64,000 nt of DNA, taken from contig CM040088.1 in assembly GCA_022496805.1 (NCBI GenBank), positions 3,162,001 to 3,226,000 on the forward strand. The letters are read 5' to 3'. The notes under the pieces were generated by a model. The model did not search any database, was not told the origin of the DNA, and saw only the letters and a program-made list of their open reading frames with translations. Below, one piece after another: positions 1-12,420 of the stretch. Position 1 is the stretch's first letter. Every line of letters starts with the position of its first letter. Source of the stretch: Pohlia nutans. Lineage: Eukaryota > Streptophyta > Bryopsida > Bryales > Mniaceae. The translations under genes were made by a program, and so were the position numbers.

Positions 1-2090
1 CGAGGTGGAGATCTTCGTGAATCTCTGGCAATACTAAAACCCTGGAAACCCTGCAACGAACTCGAGGGAAAGCTACTTTTCAAACAAACTTGATGCCTGG
101 AGCAAGTTGGAATCTGAGCGGCTATTCCAGGCTCCGCCACGACATGACGCGTTCGCTGGACAATGACCTCCCTGCAAACCAACACACTGGAGTTACTAAA
201 GAAGTCCAGCATCATCGATATTTCCTCACCAGCCAAGCTCATTCCAGGCAAGTCTGAGACCGCAGTTTAGCTCAATTCAACTCATCCTATTGTGCAAATT
301 CCAGAGGGCACTATCTCTCCAAGATATCTTAAACCGGTGACGCATGAATCCTGGACCCTAAATGCAGGCTAGTATTGCAGAATTAACACAACAAAAACCT
401 TCTGTTGTACAATAATCCATGCAATTCGTTCTATCTACCCAACCTAAGGTTCAATTGTCTACCTTGCCATCCTACTGGAGCAAGCTCAGCAATCCTCACT
501 GCTGCTCCGACCATCAAAAAGAACCACAGCTATACTATTACTGCCTACAACCATGTTACTCTCATTTGTAGAAACTTAACCAAATTGCTTACAACAAGAC
601 AGACTAAAATCCTACGACCAAAGCATAGGCATTCGCCCGACACAAAAATTCAAACAATACAATCAGAAATACTAATAATGAGCAGTGAAATGATGCAAGT
701 CCACTAACGTGCAGAAAAACAATATAATATTACCTGGCGATGGAGGCAGAAACCGAGACTACAACCGCCTTGGCCATTGAAAAGGCATTGACCACCCTTG
801 CAGGCGTCAAACGCTCCGAAACTCCACCCCTGCCATTCGCAGCAAACCTTCAACCCCGCCCTTTATCCACTCCCCCTTTCCAATCTAACCACATCCACTA
901 CACGGCATTCGAAAAATACTGACAAAATGATCTTCCTCGCCAGAGCGCTCTCTCATATCTCAGGTCCAGTGGAAATTGCTCTACTGCTCTCGAAACCCTA
1001 ATGAGAGCTTTAAACCCTAATCTTGACACTCCTCCAATTCTCCTCACCAATTACACTCATGAATTTTTTCAGACAACCTCTAGACAACCATATTTCAAAA
1101 ATTGCAGTGCGAGAGCCGAATTGGGAAATCCGGAGCTCCACTCTCTGCTGCGACGACGCCAATCGCTAGTCCCTCAGGGGCAGCCATCATCTTCATCTTC
1201 TTCATTCTTCGGTTGGACTTTTGGGATGAATGTGGACGTTCATCCACGTGTATTTTCATCCAGTATCGATCCAAATGACCAGTAACATCATGGACGGAGA
1301 GGTGGTAATAATCACGTAGAGTTCAACTCACTCTTAATTGCAAGTTTAAAAGAAATTCATCACTAGCATCATCATTTCCAAAGATCACTCATGGTGTACA
1401 TAATTTTGAGGATTAGAAGGTTTGTATTTGTTTTAGAATTTTTTTGATTTGATATCCAACTCAAAATAAGTGATGGCAAGTTGTATTAAAAAAATGTCCA
1501 AAAACAAACCTTGGTAAGGTTAAAGCAATGGCTTTTCAAATTGCTCATAATTTACAAACAATGTAGAACTAAATAACAAGATTGGGTTTTCCTACAAAGA
1601 ATAGTCAAGACAATTCAAGAATAGCCAAAACAATTTCCTAAAAGAGTAAGTAATTAATTGTTTAATTTAAAGGAGAATTATATAAAATAATTACATGACT
1701 GATACAAATATATTATATATATTAAATATTTATAAAATACAAAATTGATTCTTTCCTTCATTGTGAGACTCAGGTGAAAGTGAGAATGAACAGTCTTTAA
1801 GTCTATGGTGGGGAGGACCTATAAGTGTCTTATACAGTGCTATTATTGATTTAAGAGTCTTGTTCAAGGTCTTACTTCATTGTTCACATGGCAAAGAGAT
1901 TCGTACAAGAATTATATATCCAATTACAAGTTTTAACCTTGTAGTATTAAAAAGAGTTTCAAATATAACATATGTGAAAATAAGTAGTTTCTTCAAAATT
2001 AGAAGCCTAGTTATTTACACAATGAGAAGAAACTTTCCTTCACTTTACTAAATGGGCTATTTTGTGTCCTGCAAGAATTGATGTCTTTTA
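1..2090. other. Gene-poor flank, no supported gene
   Basis: I find no recognisable domain or convincing exon chain here. Around 740-1290 the composition is less AT-rich, there are several CCCTAA-type boxes near 990-1015, and short open frames occur, which may reflect a first exon or a promoter region, but none matches a family I know. From about 1300 the sequence is AT-rich intergenic DNA. Confidence 0.3.
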
Positions 2091-2096
2091 CCTCTT

Positions 2097-3060
2097 TCGT
2101 TCAAAGGATGAAGAAAAATAGTCTCCCTACAAGTACATAGGAGTTGTCACTTGTCATTCCACTTTCATTGAGAATGCCATGTTCCTTCCTGGTGACGAGA
2201 GTGACATGAGGTGGCATGCCATGTTTATTATAAAATTGTCATTTGTTACTAGAACTACATCTAGTTTTTACACAAACTCTCTATATCTCTAAGAAGTCAA
2301 ATAGTGTCTGAGACACTGAATAGCCCATTCAGTGTAATGACAAATGTTATAATCCCACTAAATAATTAACAAATGAATATCCAAGCTTAAATTAGAACTT
2401 GCACACGGGCTTGCACTCTAAAAACTAAAGATTGTTTAGGGTAACTTTCAAAACAAATTTGTATCATTCAAAACTTATGATTTCTTTTTTTTGTTTGGTG
2501 CATTTCACAACCTTCTTTACCACTTCTTGTATAATTTATTTCAAGTCTTGTAAATCCCCGAGCAGTCATTTTTTACCATTTGGAAATTGAAGCAAGTGAG
2601 CAAAAATTTGGGTATTTTTGTGTAGATTCGATACATAGAAATGGTTCAGATGTGTTATGTTGATTTATAGGTTACCAAGATGAGATAGAAGCATCAACAG
2701 AGTGTGCAATATCAACTATTTTGTAGTAAGGTAAGCCACCTTATTTATGCCACGATTTGGAAGTCATTTTATTTGTACCACTACATACTTTAGTAAAATT
2801 GTGATTTAGTGTCCATATTAAAAACTTTTCATTGTAATATTTAAAATGATAAAAACTTCAAGTAAATCTTTTGGATGTAATGTTCCAATAACAAATGACA
2901 ATTTTATACTAATGAACATGGCATATTAGCTCATGTCACTCTCATCACCCTCATCATCTCGAAGGAACATGACACTCTTTTATAGGAAGTGGGAGTGACG
3001 AGTGGCAAACTCCTATTTGTGTTGTAGGAATACTATTTCTACTCACCTTTGAATGAATTG
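2097..3060. mobile_element. Long-inverted-repeat (foldback) element
   Basis: An arm of about 165 bp at 2097-2261 reappears in reverse complement at about 2889-3060. Shared blocks include the run from TTCAAAGG through ATAGGAGT, the GACATGA and GCCATGTTC blocks, and the inner end ATAAAATTGTCATTTGTT. The spacer of about 630 bp is AT-rich and has no gene. Weaker similarity may extend both arms outward. I did not find a target duplication, so the true ends are unknown. It is most likely a non-autonomous TIR/foldback transposon. Confidence 0.6.
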
Positions 3061-3069
3061 TGCTAAATA

Positions 3070-5800
3070 ACATCAAGCTTCGCCGGACACTAATTAAATT
3101 ACAATTTCAGTGTACATATAGTATACATATCAAATTTTGAAGACATCGATCACAAAGTGTTCCAAATAGTTATATGGCACAAATGGGATGGTTTTCTGTA
3201 AGTGAGTAGAGTTAACCAAAAAGAGTGTCTCAAAGTGGAAAGAAACCTTAAACTCACTTTAGACTCGTTTTGAGTTCAAAAAGACTGCAAAACTAGTCTA
3301 TGGTGAGTTGAAGAATAATTTAAAGCAAGGCCATGCACCGCTATGAGGCACGGAACTCATGATCTCCCGAATGCAAGAAGAGAGTTCCCACAAGTTCCCC
3401 CAAGCAAAGAGAGCCGACCATGGGGACTATTCATGAACAATGAATGTCAAAAATTATAATTATAGGAAAGAACTCCACTTGAACTCCGCTCAGGGAACAA
3501 TTCTGAAGTGGGATATTGTGATAAGCAAGGAATCTTGAAACATAAATGCAAACTTGAGGCAACAAACAAGCACTACAAAACCGTGATTAACGCTCTACAA
3601 TTCAAAGCGTCTCTGAAATTGTGGTCAGTGATCTCATTGATAATAGGAAACAACCATATCGTTAAACACTAATACTTCTTATAGAACATAAAAGAATTTG
3701 AGCAAGAAAAACATGAAGTAGATAGTAGAAAATCATCATCAAAGAGGGCTAGACTGAGACAATTGTAAATGATAAAGAAATGTGCATGCCAGTTCCAATT
3801 CAAACATTATCATGACTAACCTTTGCAACGCACTTTCTGCTTCATCAACCCTCTCTTCCTCCAAGAGGAACTATCATAATTTTGAAAGAGGAAGAGCAGG
3901 TTCTTTGGATTCTTTGTTGTTGCATTCACCGAGCCTAAATTTACAATTTTGGCATCAAGATCGGTAACTTGTTGGATAACCAAAGTGCTTGCTATTGTAC
4001 CAAGCTTGTACATCTGAGAAAAGACAAAATGAATTAGAGCATAGTTCCTGTTGCTTGAATCCAGAACATTTATCTTCACAAAAAGAGCTCCAAAATTCCC
4101 TTGTTGTGCTGTCTCTCGCATCCAAATCCCGTAACCATTTTGCAAAAGAAAGTGCATTATCAATTGACAAGGAATTTCAAAGTAAAATTTGCTAAACTGC
4201 CACATTCATAAGACGGTATGCTACCAACAAAACTCACAAAGCTAAGCTTTCCTAAGAAAACATTAAAAGAGCTAGTAAACTCTCCAATAATTCACAAGAA
4301 ATAATATTCAAGTGATTTCGTCGGTAAAGAGGCTGAAGCACGCAATTTCAAGGTTCATTAGTCATTTTAAACAATGAAATCTGAATAAATTTCGCACTAA
4401 TAAAATAATGGTCGGTGCATTTTTCTTAAGGAAAAATTACAACTGCTCATACACAACTCTACTCCATGGAAAGTGACTAAATGTATGAGTAAGGCTGTGA
4501 AGGCAATCATGCGAAGCAACTATGCATTATAAATCTTCAAAGTAGGACGTAATTCACACCACCCCATATACTCCAACACCATCAATAGATTCCTTGTTTA
4601 TTATGAAGAGGTTAATAGGAAAACCTGCAGATGTGCTTTAGACATTAATTCAAACCTTACAAGATACATGACTGCTCAGAAATGGCAGAGTACAGGTGTG
4701 ACAGCTTGATGCTTACCTTTTTCCTTTGTTTCTGGATTTACAAGTGAAGAAGTTTCTCTGAATCTGTGGACTCTAGTTCGCCATGGCCCAAGGGCTGGCT
4801 AGCCGAGACGTAAATCATTCGAATCTTAAGCTCCGTTAGTTCCCACAGCACAATTTATCTTTTCAAATGTGAGAAAACATCTGCCACGGGGCCTTCACGG
4901 AGTTTAACCGACGCCAACTTTATGACCTTCATGTACGACCTAGTTTCGTGATTTGCATTCGTAGTTCCAAACTTCCCAGTTAGAGTAATTAATAACATCA
5001 AATTCTCAAACCCGGAGCCTTAGATAATCAAGCAGCTTCCCTTCAAGAGATCATCGTCTTTCAGCTGAAAATTTTAGTTTCGCAAGCTCTTCCTTGTAAT
5101 AACATCGCTAATTTCGATGCAAGAAAAGATCAACGTCCACACCTTAGCTAGAGAAAGCTTACAAAACTCTCCATAAGTTTCGTCCTTTCCCTTTCACAAA
5201 AACCTAGCTACAGTACCATTCACGAGGCGCCGTTGAAATGACATCAATGTCGACAATCTTCTCGACAATCAATCCTCTTCGACTCCTCTAAATCTCCTAC
5301 TCCCTCAGGGATCTATAGTTCCGAATGTCACTGGACAGAGTTTAAAAACTTGCGGCATCTTCGGTGTCATCGGAGAAATCAGAATCAACTCATCTAGCGG
5401 CTAATTAAGAAGATCGATAGAGTTGTCCCTTGACTCATAATGCACTCCCTAACAATTGTTAACTACACGGTCCAGACCCTAAAATAGTAGCACCACCACT
5501 GCTTTATAGTGTCCACAATCAATCCAATACAACCAGATTCACCTCTTCAAATTTGGACGCCACATTTCCATTGTTCAAAAAAAGTGGAGCCAAAGTTTTT
5601 CGTCCTCATTCGTCGACGAAATATTTCTCGCTGTCATTCTTCGTCCAACTGCAACCGAACACTCCCATCCATTTCTTGAAGGTGTCTCGGAAGCAGCGTT
5701 GCATTTTGAACTAAATGTATTTGGATTTCCATTCTGCTTTCAATCTATTCCACTTGGTAGATTTGTCAGCACGACAATTCTATTTCGTCACCATGGCTGA
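3070..5800. other. Intergenic; possible minus-strand exon near 3.8-4.2 kb
   Basis: Overlapping minus-strand open frames at about 3816-4205 have a plausible exon look (a W/C/F-rich stretch around 3960-4170), but I recognise no family and can assign no splice sites. From 4700 to 5700 the sequence is less AT-rich and could be a 5' region of a minus-strand gene. This is a low-confidence gene candidate only. Confidence 0.2.
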
Positions 5801-5810
5801 CTCTATTTTG

Positions 5811-5914
5811 TATCGTCTCCTAGACTGGTCCAATGCATTGTCTTAAGATAATGGTTTCAAGTCTCGTCTCCTAGACTAGTCCAACCCATTGTTCTAAGAT
5901 TAGGGTTTCAAGTT
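5811..5914. repeat. Two-copy tandem duplication, unit about 51 bp
   Basis: Two adjacent, slightly diverged copies share TCGTCTCCTAGACT, GTCCAA, CATTGT, TAAGAT and GGTTTCAAGT in the same order. The second copy carries a TTAGGGTTTCAAG variant. It looks like a simple local duplication. Confidence 0.7.
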
Positions 5915-8825
5915 TGGATTTTGAGTGGTTGGGTCCCGTAAGGGGCAATCCAAAAATTAGGTATGCCGGTGGGTGTACCAAACGCACGGTATTCTTTAGT
6001 AAAAGACGAAGGAATTGTTCACTCTATGTTGAGCACCCGGTTGTGTGGTAGAATGGACAGAGTGTGCTGCAACTTATACACTCCCAATGTAATTAGATAC
6101 AACAATGAGTATCGGATAAACAAATTACAGTGGCAACCATTGTGCAATGGAACGTGCCAGGACTTCTACAGGTTTGTGGTTTTTTTTGTCTTCACATGTG
6201 CATGTTTTGTATTCACTTTGCTTTTTGCTGACTCACTAGTCCAATTTTGAGGCTTGTTCTCGCAAGGCCAATTTCATAAATGCCTTGTTTTCATCTAGAT
6301 ACAAGTTGTCGCATTGTTGTAGCTTGGAAACAGGGTCCCATGATCTCTCTTCAGCACATTTCATTGGTTTCTTTAATTCTTTTGCTATCCTTTTGATCTA
6401 TGTAGATGTATGGATCTTATTGTTAAACTTCTCTCATAGACTTTTACTGTGTTTTTTGTATTTCTGTGTATGAGAATGAGGGTGCAACCCTTGTTGTGAC
6501 AGCCAAGTTCTCTATTACTAGTCCACGCAGCATTGTTTTGGAATTTGAAGAGGTAAAGTTCTCAAAACTTTTATCAAAGATTTTAGCCTTTTAATTTGCT
6601 AAAAACACAATGCATTTTTCCTATGTCGTTGGTAAAAAGTCTTTGCACAAATAGGTGCTATACAACCCTTCAAGAAGCAAGAATGGCTTGTTGCAAAGTC
6701 GGTTGATAGGGTGTCACAATCTCATTCCAAAACGTTACAAAGAAGCTGGTACCGGTTGTTTGGAAGAAAAAAATCAATGTGTAGCTAATTTGGTAACAAA
6801 CCTGCAAAGTAGGCTAGGTCTTGACATTCCCTTGTAAACATCTACAATGAAGAATATTTTGAAAGTGAACATTGAATTGAATCAAAACCATATTTGTTAT
6901 TCAGTGATCTTCAAATGAGATGGGAAACATTCAAACAATTGGAACTTCTTTGAGAGTTGAATCCTTCACAACTACTAGTAGTTTCTTTGCACAAACCTTG
7001 CCGTTCCAATAGATTGTTGAGTTCATTCAACAGCACTTGTCCTTAAGAAATTATTATCAAGATAATTATTTGGGTAATTAATATAACAATTTCATGGTTT
7101 CTACTTTCTAATGTTTCATAATATATCATTTGTCACTGGTAGTGTGGAGAGCACCAAAGCCCTAATGGGATTGTGATTTTCTATGTTGGCCAGTGTAGTG
7201 CTGATAGATATGGAGGGAGTCGTCAGCCAGGTCTTTATGGTGAGCCTGCTTTCTTCCATTTGTTGTGGTCATAAACCCTACAAATGACCGAAGAAGATGA
7301 GTATTGAACCTACAATTGATACAATGGAAAGAGCAATTAGGATATATTGGTGTATGTAACCAGGTCACAGTATATGACACCAAATGATGTAAAGGGCAAC
7401 AAAATGTGATAAATAAGTCTGTGTCAGAGGGTGACTGAGAGCATTTTTTATTTATTTTTTGGTGATATGTCCTCAAATGGCGATGTGAATTTTTGACGTG
7501 CTATTTACCTCAAAAGAAATTCCGGCAAAAAAATTGGTTATATAGCCACATTCTTCCCTATTGATGAGTATACACATCCAAATTTCTATGCGAAACTACT
7601 CATTTTCAAATTTTTGATACTTACATAGCCAAAATTTGCTATCAATTTTCAAAATTCCAATTTTCAAATAGCAAATGTACCTTCCTAAAAAAATGGAAAA
7701 ATAATCACTGATGAAGAATTAGCTGAGTGTATCACAACCTGCTACCACATCAAGATTTAGGGTTTAGGGTTTAGGACAGTGGTTTAACCTTGAACCCTTG
7801 AGAATGACCCAAAAGCCAATTTATCGGAATGAAGGAGAGCTACAAGCGAAAAGATTATGTGCATCTAATCTTTGTTTTGTGATGACTTTTATCCATTTGT
7901 CCACATAAGTATTAGAAGATCATGATTTATTGTGAATCTCATTTACATAAAACACTTTAACTTTTCAGAAGATGGAGTTTACAGCTGTGTACTCAAACTT
8001 CTATATTTGTTTACAATTAAGTCACTCTTTGGTATCAAAATTATATGTTTTGTATTTTAACTGAAAAAAAGACATAATTACCATAATACCATAGTTGGGT
8101 CGCCAAAAAATAATTCAAAAAATAAAAAACGTAAAAAATTGGAAATTAAAAGGACAAAAAACGAATATAGAGTAAAGTATATTTAACTGTATTTTGCTAT
8201 TTCTAAGCTATTTTGGGCCATTTTGGGCCATTTTAAATCATTTTTATGCTCAAATTCAAAAATCAATTTTTTTTTTTTTTTGAGGAACGAACCTTATTTT
8301 TCAAAAAATATTAAATATTTGTTCATAGAGTGGTGACCCAGCTATGGTACTATGGTATGTGTAACGAAAAGTGTATAATTTGTTTTTAAAAACTTGAAGA
8401 AAAAATGAAATTTGGTAAATAAAATTTATATCAGTTACAAAATACTCTAAAAACCTATGACTTTTTATCCAAAAGTGTATATTACTATAGAAAATATCCA
8501 GATGTCAATTGAAGCAATTGATTCAATAGGACAACTCATATAATTATATTGTTTTACTGTGAAAATATTATTCAAATTGCAATTTCAATAAGTCACTCAA
8601 AAAAATACCTGGATGATTTGAAATTTTATACATGTACAGTATGTATCTACTATGAACATTTTTACTTGTATTAATTTGAATATATTGCAGGTAATGAGGT
8701 AATGTGTCACATGCACTTGCAGCTTTAAACATTGTATACATTTTATAGTTAAAACTCCATGTGAAATCCAATATTAACTTGCATGACTTGAAATTTAGGC
8801 CATTTCTACATAAGCTCGTTTTGGA
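5915..8825. other. Gene-poor stretch with a short telomere-type tract
   Basis: A frame at 5963-6250 (+) begins MPVGVPNARYSLVKDEG and has a hydrophobic tail. The first residues resemble the start of plastid ClpP, but the similarity stops at once, so I do not call a gene. At 7757-7773 there are two to three TTTAGGG units. The rest is AT-rich with no supported gene. Confidence 0.3.
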
Positions 8826-8831
8826 TTTCAT

Positions 8832-8835
<4 letters not shown>

Positions 8836-8880
<45 letters not shown>
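8836..8880. repeat. (TA)n microsatellite
   Basis: A nearly pure TA dinucleotide run interrupted once by a CA, in AT-rich DNA. The flanks to 9390 are AT-rich with no gene. Confidence 0.9.
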
Positions 8881-9394
8881 GAATTTTATTTTATTTTAGA
8901 CAAGTTTATTGTAATTGGAATATAGACAATGCAATCTACTGTACAATTCATTTTATATGTAAGAATTGAATCTCATTTATTTTCTTGCTTGTTTGTAATC
9001 ATAAAGATAATTCTACATGAAGCTATTTGATTATTTTTAGATTTATTTACCTTTTGAGTCTCTTTTGTGATATTTATTCAATTTTATCATTTTATTTCTT
9101 TTTACTTTTTAAACTAAATTTTGGTAGCCAAACTAGCAATATGGAATAAAGTATAAATTTTAGAGAAAAAAATAAAATTTCATACTCATTTTAGAATTTT
9201 ATTTTATTTTTAGATCATATGAATTATGTAAAATGATTTAGATGAAAAAATTCACTAAAAAGTATTAGATGACATTAAAAAGCCAAGTATTGAAAAAATG
9301 TTATATATTTGTGACGGTTTTGTAATAACTCATAATCTTGAATATTTGATTTTTATAAATTTTATAAAAAAACTTAATTCAATTAGATAAAATT

Positions 9395-9999
9395 ATGAAA
9401 ACAATGAAGTTTATCATTGGTTTTTTGTTATTAACAATTTTTATGCAAAATATTGTTTGTAGTACAGCTCGTTCAAATCACTTTCTAATACATTCAAGTA
9501 GGGATAAAGGTAGAAGTCCCTTATTTCATAAAAATAGTATAGCTAGTGATGTACGTGATCAAACAAATTATGATGCAAGTGATACAAGTAATGCAAGAGA
9601 TGCAAGGTTAGTGATGGAACAAATCATAATGCAAGTGGTAACACAATTGATGCAAGTGATGGAATAAATCATAATGCAAGATTGCAAGTGGTAAAAGAAG
9701 TGATGCAAGTGATAAAAAAAAAACATGATGCAACTTGTAAAATAAGAGATAGAACTCATACAAGTGGTAAAGCAAGTAATGCAAGTGAAACATTAGATAA
9801 TGCAAGTCATAGAATATATAATGCAAGTGCTAGAGGAAATGATGGAATCTGTAAACTAAGCGATGAAAGTCGTGAAGCATATTATCCATATGAAGTTCCA
9901 AATAGGAGGACTAGAGTAGGAATGTCCCTTTCAATTCGTAAGTCCATGGGTGCTATATCGAACACATTACAATTTAAGGAAGGAGTCATGTTTTTATGA
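9395..9999 (+). CDS. Small secreted repeat protein candidate, frameshifted
   Basis: The ATG at 9395 opens with MKTMKFIIGFLLLTIFMQNI, a clear signal peptide (lysines, then a hydrophobic core, with a plausible cleavage site near VCS-TA). The mature part is rich in short repeats of the type DAS, SNA, HNAS and ASD, coming from an irregular GATGCAAGT-type DNA repeat. The opening frame stops at 9667. Near 9606-9614 the same repeat coding continues in another frame (SDGTNHNAS and DASDGINHNA) and then runs to 9999, ending with EAYYPYEVPNRRTRV and SLSIRKSMG. One indel therefore separates the signal peptide from the C-terminal half. Many N-x-S/T sites suggest a glycosylated secreted precursor. It matches no family I recognise. 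It may be a recent pseudogene, a fast-evolving secreted peptide gene, or have a small unannotated intron at the shift. Confidence 0.45.
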
Positions 10000-10601
10000 G
10001 GGAGGAGTCAAAAATTCGTAAGCAACTTGTACCCGACTATACACACATACTCTTAGAGATAAACATTATTATTGTTCGCATTCTACAATTTTGATTCTAA
10101 TTGATAAAACATTTTATTGAATCTTTCGAATAGATACTATTGAAATATCAATATTTCTATTTTCTATTTTTGTAAATTAATTTTCTAATTGAGGAATTTT
10201 AGTATATAATTCTTTTTGCAATGTGCAATGTAAGCATCAACAAAATATAGGTTTCATCGAACTAGGACTCTTCAGTGCCTCTACCTTTGCTTCAATAATT
10301 TATTATAATGGTTGAGTCTATGAACATCATGTTTTATAGTGTAAAATAATTTCAATGAATATTTTTTGAACGCTATCATTGGGTTGTAGATTAAATTTTC
10401 TAAACTTGAAATACGTGTTATAAATTCAAAGTATTGAAATTTTCGTATCTAGGGTATATTGATCTTCAACACATTTATTTTTTATAATTAGTTCAAAAGG
10501 ACCAAATGTAGATGCATGCTTTTTCAACTGCTAAAGAATATAATAGAGTTTATAAGTCTTCTTTCTAATGCACTCTTATTCATTACACAAAGTACATTGA
10601 A

Positions 10602-11524
10602 CACACAATTTGCTTATTATGCACTTGGCCAAGTGCGTTTATTTCATGAGCAAGTTTTGCTTAAAAAACTTTGAGTAAAAATTTCTATAAAAAACAACGA
10701 TTTTGTTTTTCTACAATCACTTACATTGTAAACAAACAATTCTTTTATTTAATTTTTATCCTTCTCTTTATCTTTTCTTTTATCTTTTCTTTTATCTTGT
10801 TTCTTTCTTGTCTTCTTCCTTGTCTTCTTCTTGTTTTCCTTTTTGTCTTCCTTCTTGTCTTCTTCATTTTCTTCTATTTTTTCTTCATTCATTTCTTTTC
10901 ATTACTTTTTTTCTTGTGGCAGTCACAAATCCTACACCCGCACCAAAGGAAAAAAAAAACTTTTTATTTTTTATTTTTTTGGGATTCATAAACCCTAAAA
11001 ATGATAATAATAAGAATAATAAAGGATTGAGACAACGGCTGAACCCTAAACGGCAGGGGAGGGAGATTTTATTTTATTTTTTGGTTGTTGAGTGCGCTCT
11101 CCTCCTCTCCCCTCTTCTCCCTCTCTCTCCTCCTCTCCCCTATATATATGAAGAGAAGAGGGGAGAGAGAGAGTCAGGGAGAAGATAGAGGAAGATGGAG
11201 AGGACGTGAAGAAGGATAGGGTGCACGGCCGCGTATTCAACAATCCTCGATGGCCAAAAAAAATTAAAATTAAAAAATATATTTTTAAATTTTTTCGTCT
11301 TCCGCCGTTTAGGGTTTAGTCACTGGCTAAGTTCTAAATTTATTAATTTATTCCCTAAATTTCCTAAATAAAAAACTAGGGTTCAGCTGCTAGTTGAGTC
11401 CTAAACGGTGGAAGAGGAAAGGAAAAATAAATAAATAAAATTAAAAAAAAATTGGCCGTCGAGAGCTGTTAAGGGCTTAGTGCATGATTATATAGCCAAG
11501 TGCGTAAATAGCAAATTGCGTGTT
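10602..11524. mobile_element. TIR element with polypyrimidine core, copy A
   Basis: The left end CACACAATTTGCTTATTATG is matched in reverse complement by the right end, which reads as CACGCAATTTGCTATTTACG. The interior has a long CTT/TCT-rich tract (10750-10910) and a CTC-rich palindrome centred on TATATATATG near 11148. The same TIRs, the motif CACTTACATTGTAAACAAAC and the same palindrome recur at 50.7-52.1 kb. There is no coding capacity. I could not define a target duplication. Confidence 0.6.
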
Positions 11525-11954
11525 ATGGATGTATCCATGTTCAAAAATACCAGTAGTAGTAAGTGTGTTTCTATCATCTAATGGTGAATTTTTTTAATTT
11601 TTTTTGTGTTGCAAACGAGTTGGGCCACAAATTTATTATGCCCCTTTGGTATGTGACCCTCATGCTGCTATCTCACCAAAGATCTCTTCCTACCCACCAA
11701 AAAGTTAATAGACACAAGATTTTTATAGTTGTCATGTTGATGTTAAGTTAATGTGTAAATGATGTTATTGTTAATGTGATGTTAGTGTCCTTTATATTAA
11801 CTTGTAGAAATGCTAATTAAGTGTGTGCATGTACAAGTGTTCAACAAAATAGGAGTGAGAAGTGTAATAACAAGTAGATCATTGTACAACGTATATAAAA
11901 GATGATTTGATAATTCTATATACCGGTATGTATATGTATCAACAATTACATTAG

Positions 11955-11998
<44 letters not shown>

Positions 11999-12090
11999 AT
12001 ATATATATATTTATATATATCCATATATATATATATATATCCATATATATATATATCCATATATATATATATCCATATATATATATATAT

Positions 12091-12137
<47 letters not shown>
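11955..12137. repeat. AT microsatellite with periodic CCATATAT interruptions
   Basis: An almost pure TA array broken at intervals by CC, giving CCATATATAT units at several positions. It lies where the Copia LTR should continue, so the array probably expanded inside that LTR. Confidence 0.85.
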
Positions 12138-12139
<2 letters not shown>

Positions 12140-12420
12140 GTGTGAACGTGTGTGTATGTATAGGAGAGAGAGCTACAGTAACTGTCGATGAATTACTATT
12201 CAATCTACAGTCGACTAGATTGATTGATGTAACATTCCCCTTTCAAATATAGAGTTGAAAAACAAAATCTAAATCGTAAGCTTCAAAGAGTAGAAGTATA
12301 CAGTAAGACTCTTCCTTGCCTCAAGTCAAATAACCAAGTTCACCAATGCCTTGTAGACAAACTTGATATTTTATTTTAGATAGTAATTTGGTAAGAATGT
12401 TAGCCCACATTCTAGAGGTG
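12138..12420 (-). mobile_element. Ty1/Copia remnant: pol C-terminus, PPT and LTR start
   Basis: On the minus strand, about 12408-12322 encodes ANILTKLLSKIKYQVC followed by a short tail and a stop. This matches the conserved C-terminus of Copia polyproteins (consensus ADIxTKPLxxxKF). About 80 bp further on is a polypurine tract (AAAGGGGAA, 12243-12235), and immediately after it TGTTACATC at 12234, a classic 3' LTR start. The LTR runs leftward into the AT microsatellite. The rest of the element is absent: sequence upstream of 12420 does not encode RNase H. This is a truncated, old insertion. Confidence 0.65.

Noticed and set aside
5963..6250. Possible plastid clpP start (MPVGVP)
   Set aside because: Only the first six residues resemble ClpP; the following sequence lacks the conserved YNRLYRER and later motifs, so it is a chance match.
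10671..11188. Long hydrophobic open frames in the CTT-rich tract
   Set aside because: They are Phe/Leu/Ser runs produced by a polypyrimidine repeat inside a TIR element, not a membrane protein gene.
11797..12203. YIYIYI-rich minus-strand frames
   Set aside because: Translation of the TA microsatellite.
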